Source: Croceivirga sp. (GTDB lineage: Bacteria > Bacteroidota > Bacteroidia > Flavobacteriales > Flavobacteriaceae). From it: a stretch of DNA of 64,000 bases. The position numbers and the translations under genes were made by a program. Position 1 is the stretch's first letter. Each line of letters begins with the position of its first letter. The stretch lies in NCBI GenBank assembly GCA_028284935.1, contig JANQQQ010000012.1:310001-374000 (forward strand), written 5' to 3'. This document shows positions 43,154-50,774 of the stretch, piece by piece. The notes below the pieces were generated by a model. It saw only the letters and a program-made list of their open reading frames with translations, was not told the DNA's origin and searched no databases.

Positions 43154-44377
43154 TCAAACGCTTGCCTTGGGGTAGCAAACATAGTATTTCACCACTTTCT
43201 TGGAAAGTGCCTTAAGACTAAAATGATCGGAGGCCTTGGCAACATCGACCAGCTTGCCATTCTTTGTCAAAATATGGATATTCTGATGGGCCGTGTTATA
43301 GGCTTGGTTGCTGATTTCGCCATCGAACACATAGTATCCCACTTCTGAATCCTCAATGGGATAGTTGGTTTTTACCCAAGTTTTCTTTTGTTCCAATTTA
43401 TCTTGATGTATGGGCTTGTCCTTTAGCTTCACTTTTAAAAGTTCCCTGTTCAAAAGTCGTTTGGAAAGATCGGAAAGGATGAAATCGTCATGATGTTTCC
43501 ATTCTTTTAGGGCAGATAGGATATCTACGTCATCCAAGTGGGCAAACTGTTCCAGATGGTCCTTCCCAAAACTGCCGTAGGTATTCCTAAGAAATAGCAT
43601 CAGCGCAGCAGATCCCCCCAAATCTTTTCCTTGTTCTACCAATTGTTTCGCCCGTTGCATCAGCTTGATCAAAAGGACCTCGGCAACAAGACTTGTTTTA
43701 TGCAGGTACACTTGCCAATACATAAATCGCCTTGCCATTAAAAACTTTTCCACGGGATACAGGCCCTTTTCCTCCACTACCAGTTCATTATCGGCTACAT
43801 TCAACATGGTAAGAAGGCGTTCTGCACTGATATTCCCTTCGGCAACCCCGGTATAGAAGCTGTCGCGCTTTAGATAGTCCAAGCGGTCCATGTCCAACTG
43901 ACTGGAGACCAATTGATTCAAATACTTCTTGGGATGTTCCCCCTTGAAAATCTGTAGGCCCATTTCCAGTTGTCCGTCAAACGCTTCATTTAATTGCTCC
44001 ATAAACAGTAAGGAAATTTGTTCATGGCTAAAATCGGGAATCAATGAATGCTCCAACGCATGGGAAAAGGGTCCGTGTCCGATGTCGTGTAGTAAAATGG
44101 CACAGAGTAGCCCATTTTCTTCTTCTTCCGTAATCGCCACATCCTTATACTTTAGAATATGTATGGCCCTTTGCATCAGGTACATACTCCCCAATGCATG
44201 ATGAAAACGGGTGTGATGCGCCCCTGGGTATACCAAATAGGAAAGTCCCATTTGGGAAATGCGACGTAACCTTTGAAAATAGGGGTGGGCAATAAGATTA
44301 AAAATCAATTCATTGGGTGTCCCAATAAATCCATAGATAGGATCGTTAAATATTTTGAGCTTGTTGGTCTGCGACAA
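43154..44377 (-). CDS. HD-domain phosphohydrolase
   Basis: The preferred start is a TTG at 44377 (MSQTNKLKIFNDPIYGFIG), because longer versions would run past the divergent porX start. The protein (about 407 residues) has the HD motif: MHHA..., ARFHHALGSMYLMQRAI, then AILLHDIGHGPFSHALEHSLI (HD pair) and QLDMDRLDYLKRDSFYTG. It resembles the dGTPase/SAMHD1-like HD superfamily of Bacteroidota. It is divergent from porX and follows with lpxD on its strand. Confidence 0.85.
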   Translation of the reverse strand: MSQTNKLKIFNDPIYGFIGTPNELIFNLIAHPYFQRLRRISQMGLSYLVYPGAHHTRFHHALGSMYLMQRAIHILKYKDVAITEEEENGLLCAILLHDIGHGPFSHALEHSLIPDFSHEQISLLFMEQLNEAFDGQLEMGLQIFKGEHPKKYLNQLVSSQLDMDRLDYLKRDSFYTGVAEGNISAERLLTMLNVADNELVVEEKGLYPVEKFLMARRFMYWQVYLHKTSLVAEVLLIKLMQRAKQLVEQGKDLGGSAALMLFLRNTYGSFGKDHLEQFAHLDDVDILSALKEWKHHDDFILSDLSKRLLNRELLKVKLKDKPIHQDKLEQKKTWVKTNYPIEDSEVGYYVFDGEISNQAYNTAHQNIHILTKNGKLVDVAKASDHFSLKALSKKVVKYYVCYPKASV

Positions 44378-44412
44378 GTGGCCTATTTTGAGAACGCAAA
44401 GATAATCACTGT

Positions 44413-45957
44413 ATGAAAAAGATTTCCATCCTTTGGGTCGATGATGAGATTGACCTTTTAAAACCACATATCCTTTTTTTGGAAAGCAAGGGCTACCGGC
44501 TGACTACCGCTCAGGGAGGTCAAGAAGCCCTGGATGAAGTGGAACAACATCCTTTTGACATTGTTTTTTTGGATGAAAACATGCCGGGACTTTCCGGATT
44601 GGAAACCCTATCAGAGATCAAACAACGGGATGCTTCGCTGCCCGTGGTCATGATTACCAAAAGTGAGGAAGAGTATATTATGGAAGAGGCCATTGGCAGT
44701 AAGATTGCGGATTACCTCATAAAACCGGTCAATCCCCATCAAATACTACTTTCCTTAAAAAAGAACCTGGACAATTCCAGACTGGTTTCCGAGCGTACCA
44801 CGGCCAACTATCAGCAGGAGTTTCGGAAGATTGCCATGGACCTTTCCACGGTCAATAGTTATGAGGAATGGACGGAACTCTATAAAAAACTAATGTATTG
44901 GGAGCTGCAATTGGAAGAGATTGAGGACCAGAGCATGTTTGAAATACTGGAATCACAGAAGGTTGAGGCCAACTCACAGTTCAGTAAGTTCGTGGATAGG
45001 CATTACCGCTCTTGGTTTCAAGATGGTACGGGACCTGTGCTGTCCCACTCCCTGTTTAAAAAAATGATTCTGCCCGAACTAAAGGGTTCCAAGACCCTTT
45101 TGGTGGTGATCGACAATTTACGGTATGACCAATGGTTGGCCTTTGAGGATGTCATCTCCAATTTTTATCGCAAAAAATCGGAGGAGGCCTATTTTAGTAT
45201 CCTACCCACGGCAACGCAATATGCCCGAAATGCCATTTTCTCAGGGCTTACTCCCTTGGATATGGAAAAGCGCCATCCCGATTGGTGGAAGAATGACACG
45301 GATGAAGGGGGCAAAAACCTTTTTGAAGCGGAATTCCTGGGCGCCCAATTAAAGCGCCTTGGATTGAACCTGAACTGGGAATACCATAAAATAAGCAGTT
45401 TAAAACAGGGCAAACAGCTGGCCCAAAATTTCAATGCCCAGAAGGACAATGATTTGACGGCCATTGTGTACAATTTTGTGGATATGCTCTCCCACTCCAA
45501 AACGGAAATGGAGGTGATCAAAGAACTCGCCAGCAATGACAAGGCCTATCGCTCGTTGACCTTGAGCTGGTTCAAGAACTCCCCGCTGTTGGAGATTATT
45601 CAAAAAGCGCAAGTTTTGGGGATGAAATTAATCATTACCACCGATCATGGCACCATTAATGTGAAGCAACCTTCCAAGGTCATTGGGGATCGGGAAACCA
45701 GTTTAAACTTGAGATATAAGACGGGCCGCAGCCTTTCCTACAATGATAAGGAGGTACTGGCGGCCAAAGATCCCGCCAAAGTGCATTTACCGAGTATCAC
45801 CATGAGCAGTTCCTATATTTTTGCCAAAAACGATCTGTTTTTTGCCTACCCCAACAATTATAACCACTATGTAAGCTATTACCGCAACACCTATCAGCAT
45901 GGCGGTATTTCATTGGAAGAGATGATCATCCCCTTTGTGGTGTTGGAGGCGAAGTAA
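44413..45957 (+). CDS. porX: PorX-type response regulator with PglZ-like domain
   Basis: The 514-residue protein has a receiver domain (about 1-120; phosphorylation site Asp54 in VFLDENMPG, plus K102-region KPVNPHQ) and a C-terminal alkaline-phosphatase-superfamily PglZ-like domain (about 200-514; VVIDNLRYDQW, TATQYARNAIFSGL, IVYNFVDMLSH, IITTDHGTINV with metal-binding residues). PorX works with the PorY kinase and an ECF sigma factor in control of the type IX secretion system. Downstream in relatives, tsaE and ald usually follow; here a segment of about 7.5 kb intervenes. Confidence 0.93.
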   Translation: MKKISILWVDDEIDLLKPHILFLESKGYRLTTAQGGQEALDEVEQHPFDIVFLDENMPGLSGLETLSEIKQRDASLPVVMITKSEEEYIMEEAIGSKIADYLIKPVNPHQILLSLKKNLDNSRLVSERTTANYQQEFRKIAMDLSTVNSYEEWTELYKKLMYWELQLEEIEDQSMFEILESQKVEANSQFSKFVDRHYRSWFQDGTGPVLSHSLFKKMILPELKGSKTLLVVIDNLRYDQWLAFEDVISNFYRKKSEEAYFSILPTATQYARNAIFSGLTPLDMEKRHPDWWKNDTDEGGKNLFEAEFLGAQLKRLGLNLNWEYHKISSLKQGKQLAQNFNAQKDNDLTAIVYNFVDMLSHSKTEMEVIKELASNDKAYRSLTLSWFKNSPLLEIIQKAQVLGMKLIITTDHGTINVKQPSKVIGDRETSLNLRYKTGRSLSYNDKEVLAAKDPAKVHLPSITMSSSYIFAKNDLFFAYPNNYNHYVSYYRNTYQHGGISLEEMIIPFVVLEAK

Positions 45958-46039
45958 ATTATCTTATGAATAAGTCATGGATGTTACTATTTCAGGGCTT
46001 ATCAGGCGATAAAAAAGTTTTGACCCTTAAAATCAATGC

Positions 46040-46906
46040 TCATTCTCCAAGACGACTTGAGATTTGAGAAGTTTTCCTTCTTCTTTCGTAATATAACGTA
46101 AGACAAATGATTAAGATTATTTGAATTAATACAGAAAAAATGGAACCTTCAAAACCAAAATCCCCTCCGTTGATAAGGTTTTTGTCAAGGGTCTGAAATT
46201 CAATCAGAGAATAGGAATCCTGACCGCTAACATTATAGCCAAATAGGGATTGAAAAAAATTCCAACTAAAATGAAGGGAGATTGGAAACCATAAATTTTT
46301 GTTGAAAAGGTAGGGTATTCCCAAAAGCAATCCTGCCAAGAAAAGATTGACAAGTCCAATTAGATTAATACTGGGATTAAAACCATGCATTATTGAAAAG
46401 CAGATTGCTGAAATGATTAGTGCAAGGTATGGACTAAAAGACAAGGTCAAGTTTCGCAGAACGTAACCTCGAAACAGAGTTTCCTCTGTAAAGGCGATAA
46501 GCGCAAATAAAATGATCGAAAGGAGGATTTTTGAACCTGAAAAGTTTATCCCATCAATTTGTATATGTCCATATTCCAGAGTAATCAGAAGTCCGAATGA
46601 CAAAGCAATAAAACCCATGAAGAACCCAATAAAAGCTGAATAATAAATATTTTGGTTTCGAAATCCCAATTCGATAAATGGTCTTTCATCGACAAAATTC
46701 ATGAACAACAAGATGACGGAGAGGGTGCCAATCGAACCGAAAAAAGCTAATACAACAGATTGTAAAACTGAGGGGGAAGGTGGCAAATCATTCTCGATTC
46801 CCAAGATGAAATGTCCAATGTATTGGAATATTCCAACAAAGAAAAAATACGGAAGAACGAATAAAACAAGACGTTTCCAGCCTTTATTGCTTAACACATC
46901 TTCCAT
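46040..46906 (-). CDS. CPBP-family intramembrane protease (candidate immunity/processing protein 1)
   Basis: The 288-residue protein has about eight membrane helices and the three CPBP/Abi motifs: EETLFR (E141, E142, R146), FSIMH (F170, H174) and HFSWN (H212, N216). Family members cleave prenylated or signal peptides in the membrane, and in Gram-positive bacteriocin loci they confer self-immunity. It lies directly downstream of the double-glycine peptide genes on the same strand, separated by a hairpin terminator, so it is probably expressed by read-through. A second CPBP protein lies on the other side of the peptides. Confidence 0.88.
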   Translation of the reverse strand: MEDVLSNKGWKRLVLFVLPYFFFVGIFQYIGHFILGIENDLPPSPSVLQSVVLAFFGSIGTLSVILLFMNFVDERPFIELGFRNQNIYYSAFIGFFMGFIALSFGLLITLEYGHIQIDGINFSGSKILLSIILFALIAFTEETLFRGYVLRNLTLSFSPYLALIISAICFSIMHGFNPSINLIGLVNLFLAGLLLGIPYLFNKNLWFPISLHFSWNFFQSLFGYNVSGQDSYSLIEFQTLDKNLINGGDFGFEGSIFSVLIQIILIICLTLYYERRRKTSQISSRLGE

Positions 46907-46937
46907 ATGATTACAAACATAATGGAATCATTAAAAC

Positions 46938-46965
46938 AAAAAAGGGTGCTTGAGCACCCTTTTTT
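46938..46965. terminator. Strong bidirectional hairpin terminator after the peptide genes
   Basis: AAAAAAGGGTGC (46938-46949), loop TTGA, then GCACCCTTTTTT (46954-46965). With an A-run on one side and a T-run on the other it can stop transcription on either strand. On the minus strand it follows the two peptide genes (52 bp after the second stop) and lies only 32 bp before the CPBP start. Confidence 0.85.
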
Positions 46966-47016
46966 CTTATTTTGGAGAATAAAAAAGTTTCTCGTAATTC
47001 AAAGAATAAAAGTAAT

Positions 47017-47184
47017 CTATTTCATTTCGACAGCCATTTCTACTGTGTTGACAATGATTCCAAGTGCAAAACCAATAGCAAAACCTACCGCTTCACCAAC
47101 AGCTGCTCCAGCTTCCCTAGGTCCTCCCCCATTAATTTCTAGGTATTCCTCAAAGGTCAAATCCTTAATTCGTAATGTTTCCAT
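47017..47184 (-). CDS. Double-glycine leader peptide with glycine zipper (peptide A)
   Basis: A 55-codon gene: residues 1-20 are a leader (L9, T10, E13, I17, N18, G19, G20) that fits the L-x3-E-x3-I-x-G-G pattern of C39-processed peptides, ending in GGG. The predicted 35-residue core (from about residue 21) starts GPREAG and has Gly at 26, 30, 34, 38 and 42, an unbroken G-x3-G series in a hydrophobic helix, then IIVNTVEMAVEMK. It has four Glu and one Arg and one Lys, net about -2. It follows peptide B by 28 bp. It is missing from automatic ORF lists because it is short. Confidence 0.85.
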   Translation of the reverse strand: METLRIKDLTFEEYLEINGGGPREAGAAVGEAVGFAIGFALGIIVNTVEMAVEMK

Positions 47185-47212
47185 AATATATTTCTTTTAT
47201 TTGTCAATTTTT

Positions 47213-47383
47213 CTACTTGACGGGTCTGGCTGCATCATAACCTGATTGAATAGCACTTCCAACAGTACTAAAAAAGCCTATGCCAAATTGAACAAAATCT
47301 GCTTGAAAAGCTCCCCAATTCATTCCACCATTGATATCTATTGATTCTCCGATGGATAAATCAACTAAATTTATTTTTTCCAT
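47213..47383 (-). CDS. Double-glycine leader peptide (peptide B)
   Basis: A 56-codon gene: leader residues 1-20 (MEKINLVDLS..., L9, S10, E13, I17, N18, G19, G20) fit the same consensus as peptide A and are the same length. The 36-residue core starts MNWGAFQADF, has hydrophobic FVQFGIGFFSTVGSAIQSG with small-residue spacing (S39/S43, A44/G48), and ends GYDAARPVK. Net charge is about 0. It is the first gene after a 137-bp region with nested palindromes. The pairing of two such genes in tandem is typical of two-peptide (class IIb-like) bacteriocins. Confidence 0.85.
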   Translation of the reverse strand: MEKINLVDLSIGESIDINGGMNWGAFQADFVQFGIGFFSTVGSAIQSGYDAARPVK

Positions 47384-47520
47384 TTTATGAAATTTTAATT
47401 AAACACTCTATTATACAATCAAAACCAGAAATTTCTGTGCGCGCTGTTTTGATTACATAGTAAAGATCATGATTATGACTCTCATAAAATGAGAGTTGTC
47501 AAATTTTGTAGGTGAAAAAA
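47384..47520. promoter_or_regulatory. Regulatory region before the peptide genes with three inverted repeats
   Basis: ACTCTCAT-AAA-ATGAGAGT (47478-47496) is a perfect 8-bp inverted repeat. AATCAAAAC (47417-47425) is mirrored by GTTTTGATT (47446-47454), and the palindrome CAGAAATTTCTG (47426-47437) lies directly inside it. On the minus strand TATAAT occurs about 30 bp before peptide B. No exact TAnnTTTG box was found. The region is the natural control region for the peptide genes and may bind the nearby HTH protein. Confidence 0.5.
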
Positions 47521-48252
47521 TTATACAATCTCCCGTGTGGCAATTAGCAAGGCCAATACAGACAAGTTATTAATCATATGCATAATGCTACCAAATGTAA
47601 ATCCATGTTTGAGTCTTGCAAAACCAAAAATTAAGGCACTAAAAAAATGTGGTAGAACAACCAGTATTGCAATCAAAAACGTAGAATTATACGTTACTAT
47701 ATGATAATTATTAAGATGTAGCAAGGCAAAAAGAACCCCTGATGAATAAAATATTATTGCAAAGTTGTTACTCCAAAATTTGAGAATATTTTTTGATTTA
47801 TTGACCGCAAGTCTATAAACCAGAAGTCCTAATAAAATTGAAACTAAAAGCCTAATTATACAATTTGAATTAATTTGAAAGTAAAAAAGACTTTCTATCC
47901 CCAGAAATTTTGTTAGCGAAAAATAAGTAATTGAAAATGAAGCAACACCAATATTGGTAGCTCTGGGATTTAAAGCTAATCTGAAGAGCGATTCTTCAAA
48001 TATTGGAATTAAAATCGATCCATATACCAGAAGCCTAAATGGGTGCCACTGTTCTAAGACTTCGTAAACAGCACGGTTTTCTACTGAAAAAAACGAATGG
48101 ATTATTGTCGCCAAAATCAGTGACCCAATCAAATTTAAGGCAAAAAGCCAAAAAAAGCTGGTGACTGTTTCACGAAAACTTTTTTTCTCCCGAATGTCCC
48201 AACCAGGAGACTTAATAAACAGTAAGAGGTTTTGTATTAGAGTTTTCAACAA
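47521..48252 (-). CDS. CPBP-family intramembrane protease (candidate immunity/processing protein 2)
   Basis: The 243-residue multi-pass membrane protein has CPBP motifs EESLFR (E86, E87, R91), FALLH (F175, H179) and HMINN (H225, N229). It is only distantly like the first CPBP protein (46040-46906). Codon use is A+T-rich. It follows the HTH gene by 13 bp and precedes the peptide genes, so it is likely part of the export operon. The active-site residues are intact, so it may also process something. Confidence 0.85.
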   Translation of the reverse strand: MLKTLIQNLLLFIKSPGWDIREKKSFRETVTSFFWLFALNLIGSLILATIIHSFFSVENRAVYEVLEQWHPFRLLVYGSILIPIFEESLFRLALNPRATNIGVASFSITYFSLTKFLGIESLFYFQINSNCIIRLLVSILLGLLVYRLAVNKSKNILKFWSNNFAIIFYSSGVLFALLHLNNYHIVTYNSTFLIAILVVLPHFFSALIFGFARLKHGFTFGSIMHMINNLSVLALLIATREIV

Positions 48253-48265
48253 AATCTTCGACTAT

Positions 48266-48577
48266 TCAAAACCCAGTTAAGGTTGTTAAGTTGCCAAAAC
48301 AATGTCCACCGGATAGGTTCTTGCTAGTTTCATCGTCAATTTCTTCAACAAAGAAACCACATTTAAACTTTGTTTTCACTGAATAAGCATAACTACCGCA
48401 AGACCAGTCATAGTATACAGGTGCTTTCAATTCCTTCATGGTTTCAATCATTCGAAAGACTGTCGCTTCTGAGACTTCCAGTTTGTCAGCCAATTTTTTA
48501 GGCCTTCCAGTAGCCTTTAAACGTATCAATTGGTCCACACGTTCCAATAATGCAATTTGTTTTGTTAGTTGTCTCAT
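48266..48577 (-). CDS. Small HTH regulator of the peptide cluster
   Basis: The 103-residue protein has an N-terminal winged helix-turn-helix (about 8-65; LIRLKATGRPKKLADKLEVSEATVFRMIETMKEL, then VYYDWSCGSYAY). Its C-terminus is ETSKNLSGGHCFGNLTTLTGF, with a Gly-Gly at 90-91 that resembles a processing site of the exporter. It is encoded between the ABC exporter and CPBP genes. It probably controls the cluster. Whether the GG is functional is not known. Confidence 0.78.
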   Translation of the reverse strand: MRQLTKQIALLERVDQLIRLKATGRPKKLADKLEVSEATVFRMIETMKELKAPVYYDWSCGSYAYSVKTKFKCGFFVEEIDDETSKNLSGGHCFGNLTTLTGF

Positions 48578-48594
48578 ATGGTGGGGTGTTTAGT

Positions 48595-50772
48595 TTAACT
48601 CGCTGATTTTAGTTTAAATGTGATCCGTGGTAACTGTTGCCGCCATAGTTTATAATAAGCGCCTTTCTCTGCATACAACGACTCATGGGAACCTTGTTCC
48701 ATGACCTTGCCCTTTTCCAATACGACAATGGTATTGGCACTCATCACCGTGCTCAAGCGGTGGGCAATAACGATAATGGTCTTGTTCTGCTCCCGAAACC
48801 GATTGACTGTTTTTTGCACAAAGGTTTCCGAACCACTATCCAAGGATGAGGTGGCCTCATCCAACACCAAAATCTCGGGCTTTTTATAAAAAGCCCGAGC
48901 AATGGCAATACGTTGCTTTTGGCCCCCTGATAGGGCGGCACCATTCTCTCCGAGATAGGTACCAAACCCATTGGGCAGGCCTTCGATGAACTCTAAAATG
49001 CCAATTTGAGTGCAGATTTCAATAATGAATTCCATATCAGGCTCCAACTCGCCAACGGCGATGTTTTCAACGACATTACCAGCAAATAGATCGATTTTTT
49101 GGGGAACCACGGCTACCAATTGGCGTAGGCTTTCATTGTCCAGATAGTTAAGGTTAGTGTTTCCGATACTTATACTCCCCTTGTTTATGGGATAGATATT
49201 CTGGAGCAATGAAACCAAAGTTGATTTACCCGATCCACTTTCACCTACGAAAGCCGTGATTTCCCCTTTTTTTATTCGAAGGTTAAAGTCTTTAAATACC
49301 TCAACCCGTGTACCGTAGCTAAAACCGACGTTTTCAAAAACTATGTCCCCTATTTTGTCTTTTGTCAATGTTATTTTTTCACCTTGTTCTTCCCGTTCCA
49401 AATCCAAAATCTCAAAAAGTCGGTCGGCAGCAATCAAAGCATTTTGAATTTCCTTGTTTGCCCCAATCAAACTCACCAAAGGTCCTGTGAAATAGCCTAC
49501 AATCGCATAAAATGAAAGCAATTCCCCAGGGGTAATTTCTTGGTCTATGACAAAGCCAGAGCCTACCCACAAAAGGATAATCACAAAAACCTGAGATATG
49601 GTATTTGACGAGGTGCTGGAAAAAATCGAGTTTAGTGCCGATTTGTATCCCGTATTCAATAATTTAATGAACCTGGTCTCCGTTTTTATATTGGCAAATG
49701 CTTCAAGCCCAAACCTTTTAATCGTTCCCACCGCCTGTAACGATTCTACCAACTGGCTCTCCAAATCCGCAGCATCTTCCATAACCTTGCGTTCTACTTT
49801 TTTATTCCATCGGTTGACCATTATATAAATCACCACATATATGGGGATAATGATTGTCATAATCAAGGCCAACTTCCAGTAATAAGTGAACATCAATGCA
49901 AAAGAGAACATCACAATCAAAATATTGACGACCAAAGAAAGGGCTACCCCATTAATAAAACTGCGTATTTTGACGGCATCCCCTATTCTGGAAATGACTT
50001 CTCCTACCCGCATGGTATCGAAAAAACGCTGGGGAAGTTTTAAAAGATGTTTATAATACCCCAATATCAATTGGGCATCAATCTGTTGGCCGGTTTTTGT
50101 CAAAAAAACATCTTTGAAAGCACCTACAAGAACCTTTACCCCTAAAAGGATGATCATGATGATGCTCAATAGGTTTAGGAGCTTGGCGCTACCATCCACT
50201 AAGACGTAGTCGGTTATTTTTTGAATGTAAATGGAGGTTGAAAACCCTAATAATGTATAGAAAACCGCTCCAATAAAAGCTTGTATCAGTACCGTTTTAT
50301 GGGGTTGTAACAAGAACCAAAAACGTCTAAGATTGGATACTTTCTCATTGCCTTCTTTAAAGTCTTGATTGGGCACCAAAAGAACGAGTACGCCTGTCCA
50401 TTCTTTTTTAAAGACCTCGTGACTTCGTTTTTCCAGTTTCCCCTTACCTGGATCCATGATAAGAACATGGTTTTTAGTGATACCGTAAATGACCACATAA
50501 TGATGCAGCCTTTCCTTTACAATAACATGGGCGATTGCTGGCTTGGGTATCTTAAACAAACTTTCAAAGTCGCCACGGACTCCTTTGCCATCAAAGCCCA
50601 ATTTTTCAGCCGCTTTTATCAATCCAAATACATTGGTACCTTTTTTGTCGGTTCCTGCATATTGCCGGATACGGGCAATAGGAAAATGAAGTTTGTAATG
50701 GGCAGAAATTGAAGCGAGACAAGCGGCTCCACAATCGGTAATATCATGTTGTTTGATTGTTTTCTTAGCCAT
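48595..50772 (-). CDS. Peptidase C39-containing ABC exporter
   Basis: The protein (725 residues with ATG at 50772; an upstream GTG gives two more) has an N-terminal C39 peptidase (about 1-140; catalytic Cys14 in DCGAACL, His91 in HHYVVIYG, Asp107 in DPGKG), six membrane helices (about 160-440) and an ABC ATPase with Walker A GESGSGKST near residue 515 and signature LSGGQKQR near 617. It cleaves double-glycine leaders and exports the mature peptide. It is 2-4 bp downstream of the HlyD adaptor gene. The nearest substrates are peptides A and B. Confidence 0.95.
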   Translation of the reverse strand: MAKKTIKQHDITDCGAACLASISAHYKLHFPIARIRQYAGTDKKGTNVFGLIKAAEKLGFDGKGVRGDFESLFKIPKPAIAHVIVKERLHHYVVIYGITKNHVLIMDPGKGKLEKRSHEVFKKEWTGVLVLLVPNQDFKEGNEKVSNLRRFWFLLQPHKTVLIQAFIGAVFYTLLGFSTSIYIQKITDYVLVDGSAKLLNLLSIIMIILLGVKVLVGAFKDVFLTKTGQQIDAQLILGYYKHLLKLPQRFFDTMRVGEVISRIGDAVKIRSFINGVALSLVVNILIVMFSFALMFTYYWKLALIMTIIIPIYVVIYIMVNRWNKKVERKVMEDAADLESQLVESLQAVGTIKRFGLEAFANIKTETRFIKLLNTGYKSALNSIFSSTSSNTISQVFVIILLWVGSGFVIDQEITPGELLSFYAIVGYFTGPLVSLIGANKEIQNALIAADRLFEILDLEREEQGEKITLTKDKIGDIVFENVGFSYGTRVEVFKDFNLRIKKGEITAFVGESGSGKSTLVSLLQNIYPINKGSISIGNTNLNYLDNESLRQLVAVVPQKIDLFAGNVVENIAVGELEPDMEFIIEICTQIGILEFIEGLPNGFGTYLGENGAALSGGQKQRIAIARAFYKKPEILVLDEATSSLDSGSETFVQKTVNRFREQNKTIIVIAHRLSTVMSANTIVVLEKGKVMEQGSHESLYAEKGAYYKLWRQQLPRITFKLKSAS

Positions 50773-50774
50773 AA

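Noticed and set aside
44413-45957. PorX read as a simple alkaline phosphatase
   Set aside because: The N-terminal receiver domain with Asp54 and the PglZ-like C-terminus identify it as a PorX-type response regulator.
46907-47245. 112-codon plus-strand ORF over peptide A
   Set aside because: It is antisense to the double-glycine peptide gene and crosses the terminator hairpin; no domain pattern.
47017-47383. Peptides read as pediocin-like bacteroidetocins
   Set aside because: No YGNGV-type motif or Cys pair is present in the predicted cores.
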